From positions 58,093,501 through 58,157,500 of the forward strand of contig JAVUNC010000004.1 of NCBI GenBank assembly GCA_032173965.1: a DNA stretch of 64,000 nt, in the 5' to 3' direction. Positions within the stretch are counted from its first letter, which is position 1; each line of letters begins with the position of its first letter. Positions 43,201 through 58,200 of this stretch are shown here, piece after piece. The notes under the pieces are model-generated. The model was given only the letters and a program-made list of their open reading frames with translations, was not told where the DNA came from and did no database searches. Source of the stretch: Sitta carolinensis. Lineage: Eukaryota > Chordata > Aves > Passeriformes > Sittidae. The translations under genes were made by a program, and so were the position numbers.

Positions 43201-46200
43201 CAGTCACTGTATGATGAGGATCAGGATAGTACTTCAAAAACTGGGCTACATAGGTCATGACAGACTTTTCATCTGGCTTTTCAACATCCACATCTAGACA
43301 AGTATAAAACATGGAAAATTATTTTTTTATTCGAATGGCATAAAATGCTGCTTAAATGTATAAACACTATGAATTAGCACATCTGGTTTCAGACATGCCA
43401 GTTAGTTCAAACTTTTTTTCAACTATGCATTAGGTACCTTCTGGGTCAAGGAGCCTTGGGATTCCTAGTTCTGCTTCTGCAATTGTGAAGGCTTCTTCCA
43501 GGTTTTCTCTGTTTGACCTTCCCCTCACTTTCTCCATGTCCACTAAATCTGGGCGGATAGCATGAATAACAGAATGAAATGCAACACCACTCCTCCAACT
43601 TTGTCCAAAATCTTTGATTTCAATTCCAACTTGCCTAAAGAAAAAGAAAGAAGTTACTATTAATATTAGGATTAATTAATTCATATTAATATATAAAAAA
43701 CAGAAGGAGAGACATGAATGCTCCACCCAGTGGTTACCCATCATTAACCCTAAACCACTTGTTCCTGTAATGCCCAGTCAGGTCAACAACAGCTCCACCT
43801 ATCCACTGCATAAATTCATTTCTGCCTATGAAGATCCACGTGTTTTTATCATGTACATGATGTATTTGTCTCCAGTGGGCTTGTTAGTGCCAGTAAGTCA
43901 CAAAGCAGTGAGCAATGGAGTGCCCAAAGTACTCAGAGTCGTTATATGACACACACAGTCTGTGGATGTATACCCTTCCACTCACTATTATCTCCCTCCC
44001 TATAAATCTCAATCCATTCAAACTGCTGCAGCTCAATTAGGTACATCATTATCATACAAATAAATTTAAAAAACCCTGTGATAATCTGTTATTTTTTAAA
44101 AGTGATAGCATGAACATCACTGCTGTTTAGGGGCAAACATAACATCCAAATTTCTCTGTGTTCTTATTCTTATCAAAAGTATGAATGATACTATAATTTC
44201 ATATACCCAGAACATTTTTTATGTCCACTAAAAAATAAACACAAATGATCCAGAAATACCAATATACAATAAGAATGAACAGACCTGATCTGGACCACTG
44301 CTTCTTTTATCAGTAATTCCGAAAGGTATGGTGATCCAGAGAGCAAGACCATTTTTAACTTTCTCTGAGCAAGCAAGCATCCTTTCAGGACACTAAGACC
44401 CTAAGGTAATCTCGCCATTGGGAGGTTCAAGCAACAGTAACTGAGTAAAGCTTTATTCAAATCTCACTGTGGTCAGTGAAACACCTTCACTGACTCTAAG
44501 GAAGTAGCACCTGCAAACTACAATGTGAAGCAGGCCCAGGTGAAGCGTACCATTAGGTATCACTTGGCTTCTTTCAACATATTTTATCAACTCTTCCCAA
44601 TAAAACTGACAGTTTAATTTATGAAACTATTTTCACTTTGTTTGTTTGCATGTCGGGAAATAGAAGCTGATCACTTTCCATTGCCAGTGTCTTACCAACA
44701 GTGCAAAAGAAGAAATTCAATTAGACTGCACTGCACTATAAATTAGTGTATTCTACCTCTGTATAAGTCTGAATCTTAGCAATGATATTTCTTTTCCCTG
44801 AGGCACCACTCAATATCTGACCATTTCCCCTCTATATTTTACACAATTGATGTTTTGACAGGGATTCTTTAATTTTGAGCAAATAAATCCATGTTATTTT
44901 ACACCTCTAATTTTTTTATTGTGGAAGCTATCATACTACTATAGTATCTTTGATCTAATTTATGAGGATGTTAATGTCTTTTTGAAAGCTGAAACAGCAT
45001 GGGATAATCTTGAAGAATAAAGGAAAAAATTCTTAAGTTAGCTAGACATAGCAAGAAATAACTCCAAAATAACTTGGATTAAGAATGAAGATTCAGGGCA
45101 ATTTGTGTAATAATATTTCCATTGTATTAAAAAAAAACTGCAGAAGGATATATGTAACTTTTCATCACTTGCTTTTCAACAGCAAGTGCAAGAATTTAGT
45201 GTTCCTATAAGCCTTCACTGAGGAATGCTTGATCAGTGTGGTCCTGGCAGTGTCACATCTAGTGTTTTGGCAGCGGGACTAACACACTGTCATTCTGACA
45301 TCTAATTCCCCTTTCAGCTCCTCATTCTGCAGAGATAATCCCTTTCATGTGTCAGAAACTGTAAAATATGATCTCATGCAAAACTAATGTAAATCCTTAC
45401 TTATTGATTTGTTGTATGGTGGCAGCATTTAGCAGCCTCAGTGGTCAAGAAGAGATACAGAGGAAGGTACTGTATCAATCCAGAGCAAAATGATGACCCC
45501 TGACTGAGCGAGCCTAGAATCTGAGCAAAAAAGCTTGCACTTAAAATATAAAAAGTTCTTCTGTTGTTTACTTACTTTGCTGCTGTGTACTGTAACCATT
45601 TTAACAAAGCCTTCCTGGCACTTCCTTGGACCTTGGTTACCACCTTCCGTTTGCTCGGGGGACTTGCAGTTTCTGAACTGACAACACTTTCCACAGAAGA
45701 AGCACTGCTAGACAAGGGCTGCAGCTGTGGGAGGTTGCTTGTAAGCTCTTCAATCTGCAGGGAAAAATATGTTAATGAGCTCTTTGTAGATAATCCTCTT
45801 GATTCACACCAGTTTCTTTAATAATTTCCCAATACAACTGTCAAAATAAAGTTGGGCAGAGGCTATAATTAACTGTGCTTTATTTAAAGATACATTACAG
45901 GAGCTTTAGAAACACTAATGTACATGCCCAGGTGATGGTCCTAAATTCAGAAGCACTACGCATCTAACAATTATTGACTTCACACCATACAGCTAGAACA
46001 ATATGCAAATGTGTCATGCTATTTATTATAGCCAATTATCACCAAAATAGGAGACAGTATCTTACATGCAGTTTGAATCCAGATTACAAAATAATACACT
46101 TATTTCAGAGAGTTTAATTCAATTAAAGAATGGCAGTGACCTCAATGATCTCACCTGGAGAGCTTTTTACTTCCTGTTGTACTGTTCTGTCATAAATTCA

Positions 46201-49200
46201 ATTGTGCTTTTACTTAAGAGGTACCTTGTGAAGAAATAGTGAATGTACTGCAGGCGAAATGCATTAGAAGTGCTTGCTGCAGGTGTAGGATGGTAATTAT
46301 GTCTTTCATCAAATGAAAATCATTAACTTGATTCTTTCAAGAACATTTCACTAAAAATTTGGTTCTTTAACATGACAAAGCTATATCCAGAGGATGTTGC
46401 AGGATTTTTTAATGCTGTCCTCTTAAAATCCAAAGTTTTTATCTCATCATAGAGTGAGTCTGCTAGAATAAGAACCAAAGCTCTCATGGATTCCTGCTTT
46501 TGATCTTGTTAAAATTATGTATCTGTCTGTGACAACTAAAGGAAAGGTCAAAAAGTGATGCAGAGAACTAGAGTTAAAGTAAGCCTGAGAAAAATAATCT
46601 TCTCAGTTCATTCCAAGGAGCTATAAATGAAAATGTTAATATCATTCTGACTAACTTTTATTGTGAGGAACCATGAACTACTCAGGCATCACAGTGGCCG
46701 GTGCTGAGAACAGCATCCCTGAGACATCATGAGGGAGCCAAAGAACTTCATAAAGAAGAGAAATAAAATAAGTTGTTATTTTAAGTGTTGAACAGTGACT
46801 CACTTTGTTAACCCATATGGACAGGATTTAGAAGCCAGTTTTACCTCCCACCTAACTACAACAAAATGTAAGTGACTTCTCCTCTACAAATTCAACCCTT
46901 TCTCAATCTACATCATTCACAGCTAAATTTCATCCTTGTAAATATATATCTGCATTTGCCTGTGAAGTCACCATGTTTACATGGATGGTTGGAGAATAAT
47001 TACTGACATCTAACAGATGTTCAGCACAGACACCACCGAGGTTGCTAAAGATATTTGCAGCAAGAATCCAAAATTCTATTACTTTCCTCTTTTGCTATGT
47101 TGTGCATTCTTTCTTTAGAGAAAGCAGAAGAATATGTTTCGGTGATGAACTCTGTTCTAGGCAAAGACCAATCTATTCCACAGACAGTATCTAATTTTAC
47201 TCAATGTGAAGCACCCCCACCATCAACTGTTGCTTTATTCAGGATCAGATCCTCAGCAAATTACAAAGTGACTTAGCTCCACTGAAAGACTGGAACTACA
47301 CCAGTTCACATAAAGTGGTGATCTGAACCATTGTTTGAGCAAGTGACTCTGAAGTATAAAAAATGTAGTACCTGAAAATATAAAATTATGGTCCACACCA
47401 AGCCAAGCACAATAGAAGGCCTGCCATCAGCAATATCAGTTGAGTTAATGTTGACAAGCTTAATCTGTATAGAAAACAAAATATGTTACTACCACACACA
47501 AAGAATAGCAACTATGAAATGAATTTCAAATAGGTTCTGTACTTCGAAATGCATTTCTGCAATCAAACAATACTCTCAATTAAACAAACCCAAATACTGA
47601 ATAGTACGATTTCACATTTAGACAAGTATAATTTCACATTTAGAAAGGTTTTGCAAGTAATGGAAAACTTTTAATCCATGCTATTATTTGTAGAAAAATT
47701 AATGTCAAGCAAAAAGAAAAATAAAAATTAGATAGAAACACTGTACAAACCGGAGATCCTCTGTATACGGACTAGCGTGAAAAGCAAAAGGAAAAATATG
47801 ACACAAAAATAAATTTTTAATGCTTAATTATTAGGTAAATGTATTAATCTATTTTTTAATGCAAAGAAAGCACATTTTTTGTGTATCATACAATAAAATT
47901 TAATCAGGAGCGCGAATTAAATACTCTGCAACAGATTTTAAATTATGCAGGTGTTTCTTGATACAGTTCTAACCTATGTGTAATACCAAGAGAAAAGTGA
48001 GTTTAAAAATAAAAAATACAAACAAGAAATGGGTGGAAACAGCATTAAAGAAAGAAAAAGGGAAAAAGAATGCTAGGGTTCTCCTGCAAAGAGCATTTTA
48101 TTTTAAAGGACATCACAACCACTGATTAAGGCCCCTTTGCAAGACAAGCCTAACAATAGCTCTGTTAAAAATAGAGTGGGAAAAAATTAGCTGTCCAAGG
48201 TCAAATTAAGTTTTTCAACAGAAATGGGAACAGATTTCACGACTATTAACTCTCAACTGCTAATCTACAGTCTGAATAAAATGTCATCTCAAAATAAGTT
48301 TGCAAGGTAGAAGGAAATAAAGAGGGGAATATATGATAAAGAAACTAATGTAGAAAATGCTCAAGGAAATGAAATAAACAAAATAATATTGGAATGTTAG
48401 CAATTAAGTCAGCAATTATTTCCCCAGCAAAGCTGAGTCAGACACCAACCATGATATAAATATGAATGATGGCCAAAGTGCCCAGCTACTATGAGCCTGT
48501 TCAAGGACAAAGGTTGTAGAAAAACCTTGGTGAGCAGTCTAAAGAAAAGATGGAAAATGACTTCAAGTGACATCATTTGTCTCTCCGAAACAGAGAAAAG
48601 ACTGCATTTCTCTGAATCAGCAGTTGGAAATCCACTAGATAATGTCAAGTGCAAACAAAATGTTGTCCAGACCTCTAAGTTTTTTCCAAATTAAATCTGC
48701 ACAGGCTGCTTTGGAAGAGGCAGAGCAGAAGTGCCCATAATTTACATTTTCAATCTTCTCCACCAAGAAATTGACAGAGCTCTAGGAAAACTGACATTAC
48801 TAGTTCCTCGACCAGTCAATAAGGAAAATTTTCTATTCCTTATCTTAAAAAAAATATACGTCATTCTCTCAGCTGGACCAAGTCCAAGAAAAGCTTTTCT
48901 TTTTCTAGAAAGTGAGGTTGTTTTAGTATCTATTATAAATAAAGAGATTTACAGGAACTCAGCTAAAGCTTCTGATTAGGCTACTGTTCACAGAAGCATA
49001 GCCTATCTCATCTACTTACTGAGTTACCTTTATCTTATACACCATTAAGATGGATCTAGAACTAAAAATAAACTTTTCAGAACCATGAGAAAACCAATTT
49101 CGTCTAGAATAGCATCTGTTAATTGCAAAAAAAAAAGATTGTGGTGTAACAGGAGTACAAGCAGAAGTCTCTTTGGACAGTGAAAACAGGAAGTTGATTA

Positions 49201-52200
49201 AATGTGTAATAAGGTTTATTCACAGTAGAGCCCGCAGAGGAAGGAGATCCTGTCTGTGTTTGTTGCCCTTTGAGCATGGCCCAGGGCTGGCATTCAGCTG
49301 CTGAAGGGGCATTTGTTGTCTGAACAGTATTCCCACCTCCTCTGGCAGGAGAAGGGTGACAGGCTGGATAGATGCATCCTTTAGGCTGGATTCAGCTAAT
49401 GGAACACTGCTACCAACCACCCTGATACACCTGACACCCTGCGTGTTTCCAGCTCCCTCTAGAAGAAAATCTGGGACGTTAATACAAGTCTGGACAAAAA
49501 CACTGAGATATCAGAAGGAAAAACACAGTGCTCTGGCAATCTCTCTGGGTCCTTGGCAGGGCCAGTTTCCCAGTTGCAGTGCTACAGCATTTCTGGGATC
49601 CAAGCTGGCTCACCCACCACGCTGTGACATGGAAACCAAGGAAGTGTGGATGTTTTGCTCTTCGCCTCAGCCTCACCTTACGCTTTGTGTTAACAAACTA
49701 TACTTCCTCAAATAGGTAGGTTGTGAGCTAAAGTGGACTTCTGCCTCAGAAACACATTTGTATTCGCTTTGGTTATACACTTTCAATTTTTAAAAGTTCT
49801 CTTTTAGACTTGTTTTTACAGGCATCCTGTAAGATTGTTTCCCACATAATGTAACTGTAATTAGGTCTAGATGTCAGAGAGCCAAAGAGAGGGAAAGACT
49901 GCCCAAATCCAACACTCCCAGTGAACAGCACTGTGGAGACTTAAAATTCATCAGGTGCAACCTCTGCATTGACAAAAATTGAAGTAAAATGCAGAAATTA
50001 GGGGACAAAATACCTATAATCTAATGAAAAAAATCCAGATCTGAGTCATTACAGAGAGAAGTCAGGAAAAAGGAAAATTGCTTTTATATGATATTCACAG
50101 CTAGATCAAAATGAATTTTAAGTTTTCTTCTTGTGTTAAATTTTAAAATTATCTTTTTCTTTTCTAAAACAGCCACAGCATTGAGTGTACCAGAAAAAAT
50201 CTAGTAATTAGTCCGAAGTCCTGGCAAGCTAATAAGGGTTTATATTGCCCTAAATTTTCACATCTCTAAATTCAGGGAGTAGATTTTTGCATGTAAGAGC
50301 TTGTGAAGACCAGAAATCTATTTTTTTAAATTATAAATGAGTGTCTCTACTGAACTAAAGTTCTTTCTTTCTCCCAAGAACAGCAACAGGGAAAAAGAGA
50401 TCATGAGGAACCAATAAGCACATCCTCCAAGGTGATTCATTATTAATTAAAAAAATTAGAAAAGAGAAGTTTCACCCTATGTACTGCCACATATTAGTGC
50501 TGGACCTTACAATTTTTACTTTACAGCAGCTTTTAGGCACTGTGTAGAAACTGAAGACTGCATACACAGCTCAAATTTCGGAGAATAAAAACAGGTGGAT
50601 ACAAATCATATCCTTATGGAGACAAAGGAAAAAGAAAGTAAAACCAGGGCTAAAAAGTGCTACCATACCTACCCGTCTACCTTCTAGAAACTTGAGAGCT
50701 GTGCCAATGTTGGCAACCCAGTGAATTCTCTTCAGCTGACGTCCCTGCTCACAAGGCTTTAAGAGAAAGAACAGATTAAACTTCAATTAGATTTATGCCA
50801 GTTTGCTTCAAAAATTGATTTTCCAAATTTACTGTCAATGCCTACGTAAAAATGCTCCTTGGAACAGTGAGATTGTTGAATTGTATCTTTGCCTATACAT
50901 CACAGGGAGGACTGACAGATACAGGGGACACAAGTGTGATAATTCCATTATAAAAGAGTTACCTATGTCTTAATCTCAGGATGTAAACTGTTGGCTTCAG
51001 TCCATAATCATCATTAAGTCAGAGAACTGTTTATCTAATGTAAAATAACTACTACTTTTTTTGTACACATGCAAACACAGACATATATATAAACGTGTGT
51101 ATATAAAATTATATATATATATATACACACATTTGAGAGAAGACAACATTCTCTCAGTGAAATATTTTTGCTTGCAATGTATAAGTCAAAGTGGTTGTTA
51201 TTTTAAAAATCAGTCTGCAGAGAAGATATTTTACCTAAGCATTTTCATCCCATCTCTCTCGTACCTTATTGGCAACTAAAACCTAGCTAAATTCCCACTG
51301 AACAATGAATTTTGCTGAACTTAAGACATGTAGGCTAAAAAAAGACAGATTTTTTTTTTAATTCAATCAAGAACATATGCTAGGTTTCTAATACTCGACA
51401 GTGGAATTAAATTCCCCACAGAATTTTATATTGTAATGCAAAATATGCAACTATTGTAATTTAAATTCCCGTTCACAAGGTTACAAATGGCTTTAACAAA
51501 GACCTACTCTAAATTCTGAATCCCTCTTGCAGTTACTTCAGGATATCATATGCTGGTATACATAACCTTTAAGTTCACCAGACACTATTCTACCTTTGGA
51601 ACATCTCTTGTATTTCCCTAATTAATGTAGGCAGGATAAAATCCAGTGAATTTCACTGTAACAGGTGCCATCGTTAAAATTCTTTTCCTGTTTTACTACT
51701 TCTGGTTTGCCACAAGAGGGAGGCTTTCTGTCTCAGACTAACAGAAACTGAAAGGGATATATTTCAGTGGAGCAGAAACACACTGGAAAGTACAGCTTTA
51801 TCCCTTTTCACAGTAAAATGGCTTTTACAGTTTGATTTACTGCCTAATTTTGGGGTTCATCTGCAATCAAAACAGAGGTGAAATACGAAAAGGAGAGTAA
51901 GCTGCCTGCATGTGAGGGGGCCTGTAACTCAAGGACAAACTGCACTGCTCCTTCAGATGCTGCCACCTGATCTGTGAGCAGCTGTGAGGAAACTCAGAGT
52001 CCTTGGCCTAAAATCCTTTCCTTTTTCTCCTCCATGCACAGGACTAGCCTGCCTCCCAAGAGATAGCCTATTTGCTGTGTGCACACTGTCCCCTATGTGT
52101 ATAACTTGAAAATGCCATTTGGCATCGTTTAAGGTCCTTTAAAGTAGCAGAGCAACTGTCAAGGCAAATGGATAAAAGCCCCCATGAAATGTGAGGAGCT

Positions 52201-55200
52201 TGTATGAGGTTTTTTTGAGACAAAGCCATAAATTTAACAAGAAAAGTATCATTTTTTTTCAAGATGCATAGAAATAACTTTCAGTTTAGACCTTGATTGT
52301 GTCATAGAAGAAAAATCCAGATGAACTGCAAAGACTAATAAAATCAAGAATTTTTTGTGAGCTACATGGAAAAATTAATAAAAAATGCATACAATTCAAG
52401 CATGCCTGTAAAAATTTGTAATAATGTTTTGTAATCACACAACCAACTCTGTGAAAAACTTATTTTCCTATACATACAGTATAGAAATAGAGAAACTTAC
52501 TAGAAAATTGTATCCCACGGAGGTTATGCAACTATTTTGTATATTTAGAAGGAAGAAAGTTCTTACCAGCTTCTGCCCTGAAAGAACCTCCAAAAGGGCA
52601 ATTAGCATTACCCCATCTTTGATATCTTCGAACAGGTCATTCACCAGCATGGGAGGATTGCGCTGAAAAGGGAGAAGGCTTCAAATATTATAAAGGCTCA
52701 CCAGTATTACATCCTCACACCATTCCTCCTGAACAGAAACCCAAAGAGAGTGCCTGGTCCCCTTCTTTGTGTTTCATAATGTCAGCATATCCTTTAACCA
52801 CTGCTTTGTTACCACACTGTTTACTTAACATTTCTGGCACTGGACTGTAATGTTTTGTGGATTTCTGAGACTGATGATACAAAGGAAAAACCTCCTGGCC
52901 CCTGCAACACGCAGAGAAAGAGACCAACAGCTGCCTCTGGGTCTACAAAATATGCTCAATATATGGATGGACTATCACAGTCACATTTCAATCCATCAGA
53001 TCATTTTCCCTCGTGTTATTTCACACAAATTTCAGTCTCTCAGTCCAAGCAATAGGAGGAGCAGTATGAAGGGAGCAGTGTAGCAGGTTGAGTGATGCTG
53101 CCACTTCCTCAGAGCTGACAGCTGCTATGCTGAGTTGCTGTACTTTCTCTCCTCTCCTGCAGCCTTGCAGGCTTTGGGTGCTGCCAGCACTGTCTCAGCT
53201 CCTGCTTCAGACAAATTGCTTACCAAATGTCCTTACCTTCACAAGAACAACAAAGACAATACTCAAAAATATGCAAACAGATGATCTTTTAGAAATTTTA
53301 AATAACAAGGTCACATAAAAAAAACTCTGTATTCTTAAATGCACCCCAGTTTGTGGAATTATGGCTCTCAGCTGGTCAGCAGTTTAATGATCACAAAATG
53401 TCTCCCAGAAACAAAAAGTTTAAACTTGGCCCAGCTGAAAAATAGAATAGGCATCCTCCAGCTTCCATCAGCTGCTAGAATTCATATATCTTATGATGAT
53501 GATCATGATGATAATGATGATAATAAAATTAATGATAATAATACTAAGACTTGCTCATTCACTAAAATTACAATGATACTACTAAATTCTTGAAACTGAT
53601 TTAGGTTTAATAACTTAACTTTGGGGTACTTGTTAAAAAAAGTCCTTGCGCAATGTTACTTTTAATCTGTTACTTTTTTTGTGTATAAATAGAGATTTGA
53701 AAAGATTAATCGAACAAATGAAACATTGCTCTTGAAAAGGTAAAAATACAGTAACAAATGAGGAGAAAGAAAAGGGTTCTGACTCGCCAAATCAAAAAAA
53801 TTGTTCAGCTTGGATAAAGTAGTATTTCAATGAAACATAATTTTGGCATAAAGCGAAAAAAGAATTCCTCTGCTGGAAGCAGACTTCATCTGAGATCTGA
53901 CATGCTCTAATAGTCACACTAGTAGAAGAGCCTATTTTTTAATGTATATAAAATAAAGCAGCACTACAATTATGAGGGTATATTTAATCATAGTTCTTTT
54001 TTATTTCCTAGCAATGCAATAGATAATGTTATTCCTTGGATCATGCTCTTCCTTAATATAGCACCAAAGAAACCAATGAAGCAAGCGGGTCACTGAAGAT
54101 TCATTTGTCCCAGTCTTGCATCACAGGCAGTTGACACAAATGCAATTAATTTTCCTCACCTTCTACATTATTATTTCCTGTTTGAAGCTTGGAGCAGCTT
54201 TGGTTTTGTCAGTATTATCACAAGACAAAACACTGAAGAATTATGTGCTAAAATAATTCAGCCATACAGATTACAGCAGCTGCCATCCTAATCCAACAGG
54301 AGGTGAAGGCCTGGAAAAAACACCTATCCAATGCCCCAGAAGTGAGGTTTGTCACTTGAAATTATCTCTACAGCAATGAAGGGAGATGGGTTTCTTATAG
54401 TGGGCAATTTAGGATAAACTTAAACTGAAGGCTAAGTGAGATTTACAGTAACCTGTGATTCTGGTGCCCATAACATGCTTGCCAGACAACCTTTGTGAGC
54501 ATAACACAGCTCCCTTCTAACTTGTGTGCTTTGGTATCTTTACTCACAGATCGAGGTAGAGGTCAGAATTTGTCTCATCTCAACATGAAGCCAAAAGTCA
54601 TCTGGAGTTCATCTCCAAAGCAAGTTTGGGAAGCATTTCAGGTTTCCCCAGGGCATAGCTTCTCTCTGTAGCTAAAACCTCTCTGATCATCCAAGCCAAA
54701 CTCTTGCTCTGAACCACCCTTCAGTGGTACTGACAGAAGCTACACAAATTAGATTTACACCCCAGCTGAGACTTGGTACTATGGTAAGCCAGTGAAAGCA
54801 TCCCAAGCAAATTAACACCTACAGTGTTAATTTCTACCTGAATCCTACACCTGCAGTTTATACCGAAATCAAACATTGGTTTGGGGAAAAACAGCTGTAG
54901 AGAAAGCACTGAATAAGATGGAAAGCAGAAAAGAAACCTTCAAGCACCAAAGTTGGTAAGAGTTGCTGGTCTGAAGTGTGAGAACCACAATTGTCCTTAA
55001 CTCAGCAAGCTGAAATGTACTTTTGGTTTCTGGAAGGTGAATAATTATAAACACTACCACTGTTTCACAGCACACACCATGGATCTTACACCAATAAAAC
55101 AGGAACAGAAGGCAGATACCAACACCTGTGTCACAAGATTTCCTGTATAAGAGATCTTTCCATCTAATACGGAAATGTAGTTAATTATATAGATCTGCCA

Positions 55201-58200
55201 CATATACACTATATAATATAATGTTTTACACTACCTTGAAGATGTTAACACCTAAATACAAGGAGGTTGCACTCTCATCATGTTTCATAAATCACCTTTT
55301 TTTTTTTTTTTTCTTAAACTACTTTGGGCACAAAATGGAATGCATGGAATTTAGATGATGATGATGATCATTATTTCAGTCACTCTCAGAAGTATGGAAT
55401 GAGTTATATTTCCAGTGGTATATATAGAAAAATAGACTCCTCTTCCACACAAGCATAGATATCAATCTTTTTCCTCATGCTGATACACACACTAACTGAT
55501 ACTGAAAAGTCCTCATGTGCTTATGTATTATATAAGGGCCATTGCACAGGATGATTAAGCTACTTAAATGTTTTCAAGCCAATCCTCCACTGATATTAAC
55601 ACATCTTCTGTTGGAATGGGTAAATACCTAATCCTTGGCTGCATATATAATGTCAACTGAAGTGAAAGATAATGGTGAACACTGATTACTTATTAGCCTC
55701 CAGAGAAGAAAGGTTTGGATTCTTTTAAGCTATATTCATTTAGAATATATTGAAAAAATTTTAGTGATCCAGACGTAACAACTTTTCACTTAGTTGCTTA
55801 ATGCACTGCCAAAATACTAACTGTATTAGTTAATAAAGTTAATAATTAGTCAATAAATCAGTAAAAACAAGGAAAGAAAACTAACTTAAATTTTTGCAAT
55901 TTTAAAATGTTGAATGTACTTCAGATTTTGGGTTTTTGCACATAAATGTATAGCCCCCCTAGCAATGCAATCAGCTGCAATGATCCCAATACACTCTATT
56001 TTGAATATTGGAAATCCTGTACAAAGAATTATCCTCTAATACTAAAGAAAAGCCTTCAATTATAAACTTTTGGAACAAAATTTCTTGGCAGAACTCAGAA
56101 TATTCTTCAATGAATGAGACAGTAAATCTACAACCTGTCAGGTCATCCACACTATGATTTCAGGTGCCTCAGTATTTAAGATTTTTTGCAAACTTCTTCA
56201 AAAAAAAGAAAGAAAAACAGCAAATTAAGATTACTGATCTGCTACATACTGTATTGTATTAATTCTATTAAAGACTCCTTTATTGCAGTTTATCCAATCA
56301 CAGAAAAGATGTTTATAGTGATAAGGATACTTAGGAACAGTCATGTCCCAAGGAGGGAGTCACACTCAGAACAAGTAAATTCATGTGATCTGTAGGAGGA
56401 ATATGAATTAAATGAGAATGAATCCTCAAGGCTAATAAACTAAATTTTGGTCATATTAAATACTTATTCAAATAACTTTATTTAGAACTACTCATAAGTG
56501 GGAACAGTGGAAGAAATGCTTTGCATAAATTTGTTGCTCTTAAAACTTATCTAATCTGCTGAAATATTCTGAATGACCTAAAGAATGAACATTGGTACAT
56601 ATTAAAAATATTTGACTGATAAATAATTTTAGTAGACTTACAATCTCTAGAAATTCCTCCCCATATGCAGTAAAATACGTTTTGTAAAATTCAAACTTCA
56701 GATATGGAACAAACACATATTTGCTAAGCTTTACTCTTTTATTGTAAGACTTTTTGTCGCATTTAATTTCTCGTTTGCATCTTTTCAACAGGAATCTTTT
56801 CCTTACACCCTGTACTTAACTCCTCTAATGAATAAATCATACTATACAAATAATAGCATCTGCATCATAATGAATGCCAATGCAGACATTGAAAATTATT
56901 TTTGCTATGTTAATTTTCAAATAATCTTTCAAAAACTGCTGAAAAATTGTATGAAAATCCATACACATGCACAAACAGGAACAAATCTATGCAACTTATT
57001 AATTGTCTTTGCAGGGAATTATATGTGAGAACAGCAAGGATGTTGTCCCTGAAAATAAGCCTTCTGATTTGTTTTAGTATAGTGGAGTCAGTTCTCATGA
57101 ATTGTAAGATAAACAAGAATCATGTTTGCATTCCTTTGTAAAAGTACACCTGATGGACTTCTCAAGTGACCAGTGGAGATGGAGAGGTGGGAACTTCTCT
57201 GTCCAATCTCTGATCACTGTCCAGAAACTTATATATACAAGGTCAACAATAAACTAGAATCTTCTTCCTTTCTTCCTCTCTACCTAAACACCTGTTGTGT
57301 GTGTTACTGTGTGTTTCTATCTACATCACAGTAACACAAGGACAATATGAAATTTCCATTACTCTGTAATAGCTGGACCTCTCCTCTGCCACAATTTAAG
57401 TCTTAACCTATATGAATACCTTCCTATTCCTTGCTGTTAGTGACTTAATTACTAAAGCTGAGGGACTCAGTCTAAGTTTTTTCATGATTAATTTCATCAC
57501 AAAAAATATTTTCGTGTTCATGGTTTAACTTCAGAGGTTATATGCAATACTAGCTGAAAACACAGAGTAACTGTTGGAGCAGAAAATTACCAGTCAGATT
57601 TTCCTCATTCTGCAGTGTAACCGCGCCGTGTTACTGTATCCAAGATCCAGGTCCTCCGTGGTGTCTGCGTGGGGAAGGCAGCTCTGTGGTTATCTTCCAC
57701 AAGGATACTTCCTTAGCAGGGCCACGTGGTCCACCCACAAGAGGCAAGTCCGGGGTCCGGGCAGACCCTGGAAACTGTATCACCGGCTGGAGAGCAGGGA
57801 AGTTGTTGCCAGGCTTTTGCAGAGAAGTTAGACGATCAGCGAAGAAAGAAACCGATTCTGTCGTGGTTCGGTTATAAAGCTTTATTGGTTCCGAGCAGAA
57901 CCTCCGAACACAGTGACCAGCAGGAGCAGAATCCCGACCATGCGGCGCGCCGATGGTTTTACCCGGGGAGGGGGGGGGGGCGACCCAGAGCGACCCCGGG
58001 CAATCCCAGAGGGTGGGGGAGTGACCCGGGGCAGAAGGACAAGGCAGGGGTCCAGTCCCCTTTGGGGACGGGGGGCTGTTTCGGTTCGCCCAATCACTCG
58101 GCAGCCCTCTCCTGGGGTGACAGGGAGAGCCCTTCTATTGAAATTCGGACCCTCAGGATGGACAGGGTCCATCTGGTGGTCGGGGGGAGGGAAGGGGTGA

